A program made the position numbers and the translations under genes. A DNA stretch of 64,000 nucleotides, from contig CM056744.1 of NCBI GenBank assembly GCA_029851415.1, positions 89,019,907 to 89,083,906 on the forward strand, given 5' to 3'. The notes under the pieces are model-generated. The model was given only the letters and a program-made list of their open reading frames with translations, ran no database searches and was not told the DNA's origin. Source of the stretch: Eretmocerus hayati. Lineage: Eukaryota; Arthropoda; Insecta; Hymenoptera; Aphelinidae. Of this stretch, positions 11,101-20,215 are shown in pieces. The first letter of the stretch is position 1; every line of letters starts with the position of its first letter.

Positions 11101-11969
11101 TCGACGACGATCTCATGTTCAATCCGGTCCGTGCAACCGATACTTGGACCATGGACTACTATATTTCGGTCTAACACGTCATCTAACAATTTGCGCTGCT
11201 TATCAGTGAGATCTTCAATGCCGACTGATGCGAGGTTGGCTGTATTTAAATCGCCCTGAGTAGCAAACTCAACAGTAAAAGGGTCTGATGGGCCCTTCTC
11301 GCCTTTCACTGTCATAGTACTTTCTTCAGGAACAAGGATTGCATTGAAAGAATATGCGAAGTCTGCTCCCAAAATTAGGTCACAGGCTAATTTTTCATAA
11401 ATGAACATTGCAATGTCTTTCTTTACACCAGCAACCTCAATTGGCAATTTGGTTTGCGCTACCGGTCGCGCTAATTCACCAGTTGCTAAACGGCAGTGTG
11501 GGCCTCGATAGGGCGACACACGAGCTCCAATTGCAGCAGCTAATTGTAGACCGATTGGTCCAACAGCTGTTCGAGATGCGCCAGTGTCGTATAAAGCGCG
11601 AACACAGGCGTTTCCTAAATTTGTTTTGAGCCACCAGCGAGGATGATCGCCAAGTGGTTTTTCATTGTCACAATCAGTTGATGGACTTGGAGAGTCCGTG
11701 GAATATAGTCCTGGTTTAGTGGCTGGCTGTTGGTCACTGACCAACCCATTACCAGAGGCCATATCCTCTAGAGAGGCGGTAGAGGCCTTACCTAGTCGCC
11801 TCCTCCTCCTTTTTTTGACATTCAGGACAGTCATTTTTTGTGTATCCAGGCCAAGAGCAGTTCCAGCAGAATCTACTTTTTGGACCAGGACCAGGTTCTT
11901 TGTCCTTATTGTGGTCGCTTTTAATGACCGGTTTAGGTCTAGGGACCATATTGGTTTTAGGTTTGTCAT
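8163..11969 (-). CDS. pol: Gypsy Pol polyprotein (protease, RT, RNase H, integrase)
   Basis: An intact 1268-residue frame. Protease DTGAS is at about residues 128-132, RT YLDD at 447-450, and RNase H TDAS at 595-598. The integrase HHCC finger lies at about 796-840, with catalytic D865, D924 and E959 (34 residues between the last two, in an NPAER context). A GPY/F-like segment is at about 1098-1140. The tail holds two AT-hook-like motifs, KKRGRPRK (about 1191-1198) and RPRGRPKG (about 1236-1243). It overlaps the gag end in the +1 frame, so the first 50-60 residues of the open frame are probably not made and Pol is expressed as a Gag-Pol fusion. Domain order places it in Ty3/gypsy. Confidence 0.95.
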   Translation of the reverse strand: MTNLKPIWSLDLNRSLKATTIRTKNLVLVQKVDSAGTALGLDTQKMTVLNVKKRRRRRLGKASTASLEDMASGNGLVSDQQPATKPGLYSTDSPSPSTDCDNEKPLGDHPRWWLKTNLGNACVRALYDTGASRTAVGPIGLQLAAAIGARVSPYRGPHCRLATGELARPVAQTKLPIEVAGVKKDIAMFIYEKLACDLILGADFAYSFNAILVPEESTMTVKGEKGPSDPFTVEFATQGDLNTANLASVGIEDLTDKQRKLLDDVLDRNIVVHGPSIGCTDRIEHEIVVESCRPIKQKYYPVSKRIEDEMHDQVRKMLQLGVIRKSTSAWSSPVVMVRKSNGEYRFCVDYRKLNNVSRKNAYPIPQMDAILRKLQNAKYISTIDMSSAYWSIPLKKCSEQFTAFTVPGLGLFEFTKLPYGVCNGPATYQALMDDLIGPELEPFAFSYLDDIIIVTETFEKHLEVLELILKKIKDAGLTINREKSHFCKDEVRYLGVLVNRGGFRPDPEKIKPIVEFPAPKTLKKLQRFLGMASWYRKFLNNFATIAEPLTRLTKKGTPFLWTDEQQNAFEQIKIMLATAPVLNRPDHNLEFQIQTDASNTGLGALLVQIVDGEERPLEFASRVLTPQEKNFSCTERECLALLWAIRKFRPYIEGYPFKVITDHSSLRWLFNLRNPTGRLARWALELQSHDFTIQHRPGNKNIVPDCLSRMYEDEEMLETPGLATISVEKSTQDAWYIEKFNEVQSRPKEFPNWKIVGENLYHYKPDDVLDDLGIDNDAWKLVVPQENRLQILRECHEEVTAGHFGRFKTHQRVILHYFWPNLYHDVANFVRKCTICQQCKVQQLAPAGLMGKRSITRPWQVVAADTCVFPRSVHGNEYMIVFIDLFSKWMECVPVRKANALTVRKALDTKIILRFGTPETFLSDNGPEYSNKVIDKFLQERGIVHMTIPPYAAHCNPAERIIRTIKTSIIAYLEDKHSRWDEHVTELQFAYNTSVQHSTHLSPAFMNYGRNPVPPKNFKRQQELASAEKELVQAISNWQAHMLKLPDLHTVAMTNSQKAHEHQAQYYNKKRRDVQYAIGDAVWKRNRVLSSQAQGITGKLAPKFDGKFTILARLGSNVYELADESGQSIGKVHVQDLKPYIDGEEPPIDPEIEQSIIAPLDDDSFNQGPCRVLRSAKNVAQKTDTPKLTKKRGRPRKTKIVVTRKHVKFAPSIRHESNDNIVKVTPPNTTDPVPKRPRGRPKGSTKKKILNASSISPMRTRSSSRLAK
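11788..11799 (-). promoter_or_regulatory. Candidate +1 gag-pol frameshift site
   Basis: The sense strand reads GCG ACT AGG TAA, the last codons of gag. Pol lies in the +1 frame, and skipping the A after GCG gives CTA GGT AAG in the pol frame. Ty3 of yeast shifts +1 at a GCG codon followed by AGU, so the context is similar. This is an inference from frame geometry. Confidence 0.45.
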
Positions 11970-13902
11970 TATTTGAATTATTTCGTTGTTGATTGGATGC
12001 AGGTTTATTTGCAGACGTATTTGTATTTTGCAATTTCAATGATTTGAATTTTTCATCAATTATTTTTGACACTGCATCTGTCATTTGCGCAATCGAGGTT
12101 GGCGCATTTGTATTTTGAGTTTGCCTAGGCGCTGGGGGCGCAGTAGGCAGTGTTAGTGATTTTAATTCTTTTTGAATTAAATCTTTAATCAATTTTGTTG
12201 TCTCAACCAGTGGTTCAACCGAGGTTGCTGCCAGGTTAGGTTGAGATTTATTGTCGTCTGATTTTTTCGTCTCGGGTGGTTTATATGCCAGTTCAGGCAA
12301 GAGACACTGATCAGGATTGGGGGGTGGACGATAAAATTTATTGCTATCTCGAATATGCTCCGCTTCTCGAGTAAGCGTGAAGAGGTCGTCGACCGTTTTG
12401 ACTTTATCGCGAGGGACCCATTGTTGAATTGTGGGATGCAAATTGCGGTATAAAAGTTCAAGTTGTTGGTCATCGCTCCATGGTGTATCAAATTTGTCTA
12501 GTATTGTTAAAAGACAAACAATGTAGTCTCTTGCGCGCTCTTCTTTCCCTTGCGTACGAGACTCTGCTTCGCGGATAAGTCGTTGCTGGAAGTGCTTATC
12601 TCGACCAAAACATATTCGAGCATCTGTCTTGAATGCTGCCCAATTTGTCCATTTGGACCGCGATTGTCTGAACCATCGCAAAGCTGGACCGGTGAGTAAT
12701 TCGGTCAGTGCATTCATGAGGTCTTCATCTGCAATACTAGATAATGTCTTGCATTCGTCAACTCGTTGTAAAAATTCTTCTATGCTGCCATCTTTTAAAT
12801 CTCCAGAGAAAGTCAATTTCCATTGACGTACTATTTTTCCAATGTCGACAGGTTGGCTGCGAATTGAGTTATTTCTCCCATAGGTATCGTTGAGACCACT
12901 GTGCACAGCTTGCGGTGCTGGCAGATTGTTTGTTACATTTATTGGTTGAATGACTGTTTGGTCAGATTGTCTTGTTCGATCTTCATTTGGATTGAAATAT
13001 CGAAGATCGTATGTATCTTGAAGATTAACACTTCTTATTCGAGGTGCGTCGCTTGCGAGCCTCGGCACGCTCGTTGGTATAACTGTACTTTGACCTACAG
13101 GCATTTGCGTGCTATTTGCGAATTCGCGAGTATCGAAATTGCGCGATTTTTCGATTAATTGAGCTTCAATTGCTTGCGCACGTTTTTGTGATTCTTCTAG
13201 CTCGCGATTCTTCTTGGTCCAATTTAATTGTAATGCGTCGACCTGTTTTTGCGCGGCAGTCAACCGCTTCAGTTGATTTGCGACCATTCTTGGTATATGT
13301 TGTACAGTACCATCATCACAGATGTATGGTACTAAATCAAGGTCAGTAGGACTACCTGTAGTACTAGTGATAGGCCTGTTGTCCATTGAGGTCACAGAGG
13401 TTGTAGTTGGCCGAGGCATCGTGCCTGTATACGTCGAAATGGTTATTGATGTTGTTGTAATTGTCGTCGATCCGCTGACTATTGTTGGAAAGATGTCATT
13501 TTCTTCTTCTTGTATTAATGACGATGTCAATCCTCCGCTTGCCATTGCGTTGACGTTGCTATCTTCATTGATGTAGTGGTCTCCGCGAACCGATTTATAC
13601 GCAGTTTGTACTAAATCTCTACGCAATCTTATCCTATATTGCTTTAAATCTTCATCATTCTCGAATTCATTATTTTCAATGAAGTCAGATTCGGTATAAT
13701 CACCTAATAGGCAGCGCATAAGCCTTTCCATTTGGATGGTTTCATCTCCATCTTCTCGAAGTTCAAGTTTGCGAATTGTCTCTAATTGCTCATCTGGTTT
13801 CAGACTAGTCAACCAACAGGTCAAGTCTGCTTCTGATTCAAAAAAAGTTTCATTTTCGTCCGCCATGATTTTTGAAAATGTTGCAAAACTTTCAAAATTC
13901 AT
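11788..13902 (-). CDS. gag: Gypsy Gag
   Basis: 704 residues. Residues about 208-255 look coiled coil. About 352-530 match the retrotransposon Gag capsid pattern (W..TFSGD..DGSIEEFL, then GPALRWFRQ and a conserved YRNL region). The C-terminus is basic and Asn/Pro-rich and ends in one zinc knuckle at 679-692. The knuckle reads C-X2-C-X4-Y-X4-C, with Tyr where the family normally has His. Translation could also start at Met13. Gag assembles the particle and packages element RNA. The stop TAA is at 11788-11790. Confidence 0.9.
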   Translation of the reverse strand: MNFESFATFSKIMADENETFFESEADLTCWLTSLKPDEQLETIRKLELREDGDETIQMERLMRCLLGDYTESDFIENNEFENDEDLKQYRIRLRRDLVQTAYKSVRGDHYINEDSNVNAMASGGLTSSLIQEEENDIFPTIVSGSTTITTTSITISTYTGTMPRPTTTSVTSMDNRPITSTTGSPTDLDLVPYICDDGTVQHIPRMVANQLKRLTAAQKQVDALQLNWTKKNRELEESQKRAQAIEAQLIEKSRNFDTREFANSTQMPVGQSTVIPTSVPRLASDAPRIRSVNLQDTYDLRYFNPNEDRTRQSDQTVIQPINVTNNLPAPQAVHSGLNDTYGRNNSIRSQPVDIGKIVRQWKLTFSGDLKDGSIEEFLQRVDECKTLSSIADEDLMNALTELLTGPALRWFRQSRSKWTNWAAFKTDARICFGRDKHFQQRLIREAESRTQGKEERARDYIVCLLTILDKFDTPWSDDQQLELLYRNLHPTIQQWVPRDKVKTVDDLFTLTREAEHIRDSNKFYRPPPNPDQCLLPELAYKPPETKKSDDNKSQPNLAATSVEPLVETTKLIKDLIQKELKSLTLPTAPPAPRQTQNTNAPTSIAQMTDAVSKIIDEKFKSLKLQNTNTSANKPASNQQRNNSNNDKPKTNMVPRPKPVIKSDHNKDKEPGPGPKSRFCWNCSWPGYTKNDCPECQKKEEEATR

Positions 13903-15325
13903 TCAATTTCATTGACTGTGAAGTCTAATTTATAAAAAGTATTGAATTTTATTCGAAAAGTTGCGAAGAAGCGGAAAAACGAATTTTTGAAATTTTGTTT
14001 ATTGCAAAATTTATTGTTAAATTAATTGTAAAATTATTGGAAACAGCTAGATCAATCGCAATCTTGGACTTCTAATGATATCTGGTGCTATCGCAGTCGA
14101 ATTCTGGTACAAAAAGTCAAAAAAGCGAAAAACAGCTATTTTCGAAAATATTCAAAAATCAATTTTGATTTTACTCTGAGTGGCTTCGTTTACCCCAACA
14201 TCGGGTGTTATTTGCAGAGAAAATTCAATTTTTATTGTAAATTGTTTAAATGATTAACAATAACAATTCTTCATTTTGCTATGCGCACGTTATATACCTA
14301 TAATACGTGGACAAGGTCCAAATACGCACGCCTATTCTATAGCGCAACGCTCGAATTAATGTAGTCGTCAGTATACCTATATATATTATTCAAGGGTATT
14401 GGTATATCTATATATCAAGTCAAAAACGAGACTGATCAATGTTACCTATATGTGGTCGTTTGCACTTTGGTCTAATGGAATTGACCAATTATTTGTCAAA
14501 AAACTTGAATTTGTTTATAAAATTGTTAGCAACAATCGTATTTGCAATGCACAAGTGTGCATGAGTCATCAGAAATTGATTCAATTCAATAGAAAAATTT
14601 TTAGAATTTTTACAAAGGGAATTGAAAATATTGGTCAAAGACCTTCAAAATTGACTCAAATTGCACTAAAAATTGCTAAATTTATTAATAAACAATTAAT
14701 TTTAGGTGTTCATTGATCGGCGATCGCTTTTGAATTATTTCAATCGGGCGCAAGAATTTTCGGAACGCATTGGGATGCTGGGACGGTTGTAAACGCCTAA
14801 CGCTATATCACTATATCTATATATATTGCTGTCGCTTGCATCGCTGTGCACTTTCATAGTGCACGTTTCATACACACACTTGTTGCATGGCGAGTTTAAA
14901 TCGCGTGATTTTACCATGAACTATGTCACGCGCACGAAATATTCTGACTGAATATTATATTATATATCGCTGTCTCTCTCGCGCTCGTGAGAGAGAACTT
15001 TAACTCGTTAGCGAGCGAGCGACGATCGCGCGATGTTGGTTATGACCATATATGGTCTTGTTTGCCTCTCCTGTCGAGGCGTCGAAAAGTCGCGAAAATT
15101 TTGAGCTTCGATTTGCTCCGAAAATTTTTAAGCAAAATGGCCGTCGAGACCACGCGGTGCAGAAAATTTGCTCCGAAAATCCAACCGCACTTGGATTTTG
15201 CATACTCGACTCACCATGCTCTCACACTCATAATTCACACACACTATTACACACTACCACGTGCTCGAATTTGTGTGCATTGCACTCTAATTATGCAATA
15301 AAAATAGAACCGAGTTGGGCGCCAA
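13903..15325 (-). other. Gypsy 5' leader
   Basis: About 1.4 kb between the PBS and the gag ATG with no supported gene. It contains the palindrome GGTCAAAGACC at 14633-14643 and a perfect 14-bp palindrome GACCATATATGGTC at 15044-15057, related in arm sequence to the 3' array. The long leader probably carries packaging and regulatory signals. Confidence 0.6.
15314..15324 (-). other. Primer-binding site, tRNA-Lys-like
   Basis: The sense strand reads TGGCGCCCAAC, one base after the 5' LTR. This matches the start of a PBS complementary to a tRNA-Lys 3' end. The match weakens after 11 bases. Confidence 0.65.
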
Positions 15326-16203
15326 TGTGACTGGATTTATTCAGGCACATCCAGGCAGAGCCTGGTTTTATTTCGTGGGTTACTTACTCTATAATTTGCA
15401 TATTGAGAGGGAGTATGAAATGATAAGAGCAAGGTGATAAAGTTGAGCACCGGAGCTTTAATGAAAATAGAGAAGAGAAAGTTGAAACATATTTACAAAA
15501 TATTTACAAAAGGTCATTAGACCGGGAGAGTACTTGCGCAGGCTCGAGCACGAGGTCGGGAGGGCACGAAGAGGAATACATTCTACTGGCCACAGAAAGA
15601 GAGAGAGAGGATTCGAGCTAGCACTTACAGAACGTTGAACTTTGTCCTTGAAGACGACGTCGGCTACTGGGCGCAGGATGGCCACGAGACGCAAGTCGGC
15701 CTTGGGACTGTCGCTGGTGGGACGCTTGGCACGGTCGGCGATTTGACCTCGTATGGTCAGGAAGCTGCACCGGGCTCCTCAGATAATCCACTAAGTGCAG
15801 GGTCGGTCGCGAGACCACTGCACCAGGTCAAAATATGCACGCGCGCACCGTAACTTTTATATCGGCGACGAGGAAAACGCGCGGCAAAAACGGAGCAGAA
15901 ATCGGAGCGAGCGACGGCGCGTGCTCTCTCGATCACAAACGACGTAAGTCTGCCGCCGGCGGCGTGGTGATGATGAAATGGTGCGCGAGGGGAGGGAGCG
16001 CGAGGGGAAGTATGGCTACTGCTATACCTATAGCCCGCGCGAGCCCGTCTCGCTATAGTGTGCTTTCTCTCTCTCTCTCTCTTACCTTAAAAATGTCCTC
16101 TCCTTCGCTCGGCTCTTGCTGAAACAGTAACTTTATGATTAGATTATAAATTCTGTTACTTGGCCCAGGAGAGAGGCAGGACGGATATTACTCATCCGTC
16201 ACA
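15326..16203 (-). repeat. Gypsy 5' LTR
   Basis: 878 bp, same ends and length as 5416-6293, with about two substitutions between them. It should hold the promoter. Its last 617 bp in + coordinates (15587-16203) were carried into the later tandem duplication. Confidence 0.95.
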
Positions 16204-17265
16204 TAAAATAGAGAATGAACAATAACATTTTTCATCTATGTCACGTATCACTTTTACAAATATGTTTTTTCAAATGATCTAATCTGTAGAATGGTTTTCC
16301 ACAATTTTCACAAATTTGGCTCGATGATTCATCGTGAGACTTGATGTGACGGATCAACTGACTCTTTCTTTTGAACGATTTCCCACAACGTTTTTGTGTA
16401 CAGCTATACTTATTTGGATCACCATGTGTGTCTAAATGGACTTTCAAATGTCTACTATCCAATATCAAACCACACTCCAAGCAATGAATTTGTCTGTTTT
16501 TGTCACTATTATGTCTTTTGATTTTATGTTTTTCCAGAAAATCCATCGTAGCAAATCTTAAATGACATTCTGGACAACTAACAGTTCTCATTTCCTCGTT
16601 ACCAACTTCATCTGGTGTTTCACTGAAGATATCAAGAATAATTCAAAAGATCCCAATCGACAATCTAAAATGAATACAAATAATGCAAGCAAACAGGAGA
16701 TTGGAAATTAAACCATTCATCTCTAATTCTACTGTTTCATCGAATGGTTCTTTTTCTAATTGATTCAATTTCAGGATAGTCTCATCCAATCTCAAGTCTA
16801 CCTATTTTCTTCAACGAAGATCAGTCCAACCTTGGAAGAGATTGATTCTGGTCTAAATGAATCCATAATCCCCTTATCGAAACAATTCTAAATATATTGA
16901 AATTTTTGAACATAATTCTCACTTTTGTCATGCAAAGACTTCAGAGTTCTCATACACATCATACATAAAAGTGTTGAAACTTTGACGAAAGATATGATTT
17001 GCTATTCGATTTTCACAAATATCTCCATGGAATGAATCATTATCTAGAAATTTCAGATATCAACATGATGAAAATAATTTTTTTGTTTGACCAATATCAG
17101 TTCATATCAAGATTGGAATTTCCTTCATCAGTGGAAAATGAATCATAACTAATCACCTCACTTCTCCATTCATCATTCTTTTCCTGGTTCTAGAAATACG
17201 ATGATCTTATTAGGAACTCGGATTTACTGGACATCATGTATAGGTATAAGGAAGGTATGATGAAT
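16204..17265. repeat. 1062-bp inverted repeat, left arm (copy 0 zinc-finger region)
   Basis: Reverse complement of 20233-21294, same length, about one mismatch noticed (GATATC against GGTATC near 17057). It carries the zinc-finger ORF at its outer end. The same arms recur at 24811-25872 and 28840-29901, and a left arm alone at 33439-34500. Confidence 0.9.
16241..16591 (-). CDS. C2H2 zinc-finger protein, copy 0
   Basis: This 116-residue frame is identical to the one at 20907-21257, which carries the full description. It belongs to the minus-strand element split by the gypsy insertion: its OB-fold neighbour is now 11 kb away at 4361-5403. Upstream exons, if real, would lie at about 16592-17060 on the minus strand. 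Confidence 0.6.
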   Translation of the reverse strand: MRTVSCPECHLRFATMDFLEKHKIKRHNSDKNRQIHCLECGLILDSRHLKVHLDTHGDPNKYSCTQKRCGKSFKRKSQLIRHIKSHDESSSQICENCGKPFYRLDHLKKHICKSDT

Positions 17266-17369
17266 GGAGAAGTGAGGTGATTAGTTATGATTCATTTTCC
17301 ACTGATGAAGGAAATTCCAATCTTGATATGAACTGATATTGGTCAAACAAAAAAATTATTTTCATCATG
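17266..17369 (+). repeat. Inversion-junction fragment forming a hairpin with 17.06-17.18 kb
   Basis: 17257-17369 is a direct copy of 20322-20434. It is the reverse complement of the adjacent 17062-17180, so the two form a hairpin of about 113-bp arms. The junction with the inverted arm falls in the shared 9-mer ATGATGAAT (17257-17265). Confidence 0.8.
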
Positions 17370-17925
17370 GAGCAACTTACATTCTGAAAGTGAATAGAAT
17401 CGAGGATATCAAAATTTTGGACGATGAAAAAATGGATATTGAAGAACTCATATTAGGAAATGAAACATTCGTAGTTGAGGTGATAATTTGATGAATATAT
17501 TTATGAAATATGTAATGAAATATATAATGAATATGAGAAATTTTCAAACATTCCACAGGGTTACAATGAAAATTAGCAATGGACGTTTTTGTATCATGGA
17601 CATCTCCAGGGAAGTATTATTGAAATGTACATAGTATAACATTATTTCTTCCATGAATAAATAGACAGTTTTGTTTGAAAAACAAGAATGTTCTAGATAA
17701 ATCATATTTTTCAGAGGGTTTCATAGGGCTACTGGCGATCTTCCCTCAAATTTTTTGAATTTAATTTGGTAATATTTGACTTTGCGATAATGAATTAGTT
17801 AAAAAAAGAAACGTGCCAAGAGTGGTACCTCAATAAATGATCATTTTTGGTTTAACTATGTCGAAAGTTTAGTAGTTATACTTCTTGGAACTTCGAGATT
17901 TCGAAAATATTTTCTGTAACATATG
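17370..17925 (+). pseudogene. Duplicated last exon and 3' flank of the OB-fold gene
   Basis: Direct repeat of 22224-22779. It starts exactly at the first base of exon 5 (after the splice acceptor AG in the intact copy) and includes the stop codon and about 430 bp of 3' flank. Without upstream exons it cannot make the protein. It is also present at 25977-26532 and, truncated, at 34605-35047. Confidence 0.85.
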
Positions 17926-18237
17926 AATCTGTCAATAGTCAAATTTTATTGAATATGTCAATAGTCAATTTTTATTGAATATTCTGATCGGAATGAATTC
18001 CCTGTGGTAACATAATGTATCATTGGAAGTCAGGGTTACGTAAGAGAAAATAACGAAACTCGCAAGGAACTCGCACTCTTCGTGGATTATAATAGTATAA
18101 TAACCTACTATAATAGTATAATAATACCGATCTACGATGTAGTATAACCTACATCGTACATCACCTACATCAAACCATACTTCATTCAAGACTTTGAAGA
18201 GGATGGAGAAAATAAAGCTCTTCAGAATATAAAACAT
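17926..18237 (+). other. Helicase upstream region
   Basis: AT-rich, with a short repeat (GTCAATAGTCAAATTTTATTGAAT type) and TATAATAGTATAATA motifs. The helicase frame is open upstream to about 18148, with no ATG. Residues encoded just before the ATG (FIQDFEEDG, then ALQNIKHM) resemble the Rep-helicase linker of Helitron proteins. No Rep (HUH) motif is seen here. Confidence 0.55.
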
Positions 18238-19695
18238 ATGCTAGAAATCGAGGACATGTCTCTGGAAAGTTATGGGCTACTGCAACCTGAGGTGGATGTA
18301 TTGGAGAATAGTGACATACTCTCTGACCTTCCAGTGGAAGAATGTGAGAAAAAGTTCCTAGAAATGCATGAAATGTTGAATGAAGAACAGAAATTGATCT
18401 TCGATGAATTGACAAACGTGAAATCCGGGGCTTACTTCATTGACGGACCGGGTGGATCTGGGAAGACTTTTTTGTACAAAACGTTGATTTTCTTCTTCTT
18501 ATCTAAAAAAATCAAGATACTGTCAATGGCTTGGACGGGTATAGCATCGATTCTGTTACCAAAAGGAATGACGAGTCATAGACAGTTCAAATTACCAATT
18601 GAATTCCAAGACATTGAAACTATATTCTTGAAATCTGATTCAGATAAAAAGAGACTTAGAGAGGCGGATATTATCATTTGGGACGAAGCTTCGATGATAC
18701 CAAAAAAGGCCCTCGAGATAGTTGAAAGAACTCTCAGAGACTTGTGTAACAATGACTTACCTTTTGGAGGGAAATTGATAATTCTTGGAGGGGATTTCCG
18801 TCAAATATTACCTGTTATGAAAAAATTCCATAAAGACTCCATAGTTGAAGAAACCATAAAATATTCATCTTTATGGGGGTTATTCAAAATTATGAAATTA
18901 ACTCAAAATTTACGTTCAAATAATACTGAGTTTTCTTCATTTTTATTGAACATTGGGGAAGGAAAAATAGATCGTTTGACAATTCCTCAAGAATGGAAAT
19001 GCGATGACGTTTGCGGTAAAATTTACGGAAACTCTAAAAGAGATAGAACTATAAATAGTGTCATTCTTGCTCCTCATAATGAAGATACTCTGAGACTGAA
19101 TAAGAAAATATTATCCTTCGAGGAAGGAAGTTCAACTACATACTATAGCATTGATTACGCTACTCATAAAGATGTTGATCAGACTGATGATAATATTCAT
19201 TTAGATTATCCAATCGAGGTTTTGAATAATATAAGAGAAGGTCTGCCACCACATGAATTAGAATTAAAAGTTAATGCTATAGTGATGTTGATAAGGAACT
19301 TGAGTGTGTCAGATGGACTGTGCAATGGAACAAGACTGAGGATTGTGAGACTCTATAAGTATAATATTGAAGCAGAGATAATAACTGGGGATAAAATGGG
19401 GAGTATCGTTTTCATCCCGAGGATAACTCTTGATACCAAAAATTCTTCTTTGCCTTTCACGTTATACAGGAAGCAGTTTCCATTAGTCCTTGCGTTCGCA
19501 ATGACAATCAATAAATCCCAAGGGCAAAGCTTTGATATGGTTGGGTTATACTTGAGGAGACCTCTTTTCTCTCATGGACAGCTGTACGTAGCATTATCGA
19601 GATGTAGGAACCCGAATAATTTATACATTGAGAATCACCTTGAAGATCACGACAGTATAGAGAATATAGTGTGGAAAGAAATTTTTGAAATTTAA
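18238..19695 (+). CDS. Helitron-type PIF1-like helicase, Rep domain absent
   Basis: 485 residues with a full helicase motif set. Walker A GPGGSGKT is at 70-77, Walker B WDEAS at 148-152, GGDFRQILPV at 184-193, INKSQGQ at 424-430 and VALSRCR at 451-457. The segment GLPPHELELKVNAIVMLIRN is characteristic of Helitron helicases rather than cellular PIF1. In Helitrons this domain follows an HUH Rep nuclease and unwinds DNA during rolling-circle transposition. Here no Rep lies upstream, and the frame starts in what is normally the Rep-Hel linker. It is either a 5'-truncated gene or one whose Rep exons were lost. ATG 18238 is the first in frame. Confidence 0.85.
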   Translation: MLEIEDMSLESYGLLQPEVDVLENSDILSDLPVEECEKKFLEMHEMLNEEQKLIFDELTNVKSGAYFIDGPGGSGKTFLYKTLIFFFLSKKIKILSMAWTGIASILLPKGMTSHRQFKLPIEFQDIETIFLKSDSDKKRLREADIIIWDEASMIPKKALEIVERTLRDLCNNDLPFGGKLIILGGDFRQILPVMKKFHKDSIVEETIKYSSLWGLFKIMKLTQNLRSNNTEFSSFLLNIGEGKIDRLTIPQEWKCDDVCGKIYGNSKRDRTINSVILAPHNEDTLRLNKKILSFEEGSSTTYYSIDYATHKDVDQTDDNIHLDYPIEVLNNIREGLPPHELELKVNAIVMLIRNLSVSDGLCNGTRLRIVRLYKYNIEAEIITGDKMGSIVFIPRITLDTKNSSLPFTLYRKQFPLVLAFAMTINKSQGQSFDMVGLYLRRPLFSHGQLYVALSRCRNPNNLYIENHLEDHDSIENIVWKEIFEI

Positions 19696-19771
19696 AATAA
19701 CTCACAACCAATCAGATTATTGATATTGATATACTGTCAAGAATATATGATTCAAAATTCATTTTAGACTT

Positions 19772-20215
19772 TTGACAATGGAATGCGATCCCATTTTTGA
19801 TGGCAATGTAGATTCAACTAATGTTGTGGAAAGAGCGGAGTCACAAAGACTGGATCATGAGATAGAAGAGCATATCAAAGAAGAAAAGTTGTACAATGAT
19901 TATGTTAATTCGTTGTCCGAATCGAAAGAATCCGAAGATCTTGAGAAATTACTTGTTGTCAGAAATGATGTTCCCGGAAACAAATCACATGGAAATTTTA
20001 ATGATTGGTCGGAAGTTCCTTCAAGTTTGAAAAATCATGCCATGAATTATTTGAAAATTCGAATTAAAAATGGAGAAATCAGTCCTCAAATTGTTCAAGA
20101 TGTCAATGTTCTCAATAACGTGTTGCTCAAGTTAGCTAATGTAATATTGGCGTCACCGGAATTAGATGAACTGTCAATGAAAATTTGTGACTTAGATATT
20201 ACAAATAAATTATGA
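19772..20215 (+). CDS. 147-residue acidic protein of unknown function
   Basis: Starts 77 bp after the helicase stop, in the same orientation. It is acidic, rich in Glu, Ser and Asn, probably helical, and has no signal peptide or membrane segment. A splice acceptor-like TTTTAG lies just upstream, so the annotated start may be internal to a longer spliced gene. It is unchanged in unit 2 at 28379-28822. I recognise no domain. Confidence 0.5.
   Translation: MTMECDPIFDGNVDSTNVVERAESQRLDHEIEEHIKEEKLYNDYVNSLSESKESEDLEKLLVVRNDVPGNKSHGNFNDWSEVPSSLKNHAMNYLKIRIKNGEISPQIVQDVNVLNNVLLKLANVILASPELDELSMKICDLDITNKL

Larger units (their letters stand above)
5416..16203 (-). mobile_element. Ty3/gypsy LTR retrotransposon, full length, three ORFs
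   Basis: A 10,788-bp element with two 878-bp LTRs, both starting TGTGAC and ending GTCACA, and a 4-bp target duplication. It is transcribed on the minus strand: PBS at 15314-15324, gag 13902-11788, pol to 8163, ORF3 8043-7327, polypurine tract 6303-6294. The LTRs differ at only about two positions (near 5552 and 5710), and gag, pol and ORF3 are all open, so the insertion is recent and the copy may be functional. It is nested in a Helitron-like element. Confidence 0.95.

Noticed and set aside
11810..11816. A AAA AAG slippery heptamer as a -1 frameshift site for gag-pol
   Set aside because: The -1 frame meets a TAG within six codons, and pol is in the +1 frame, so this heptamer cannot give Gag-Pol.
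8163..11969. Errantivirus (env-bearing) classification of the gypsy element
   Set aside because: The third ORF lacks signal peptide, membrane segment and cleavage site.
14399..14716. 105-residue frame on + in the gypsy leader
   Set aside because: Antisense to the element, AT-rich and low complexity, with no motif.
18238..19695. Helicase as a cellular PIF1 gene
   Set aside because: The GLPPHELELKVNAIVML block, the multi-copy context and the RPA-like neighbour point to a Helitron.
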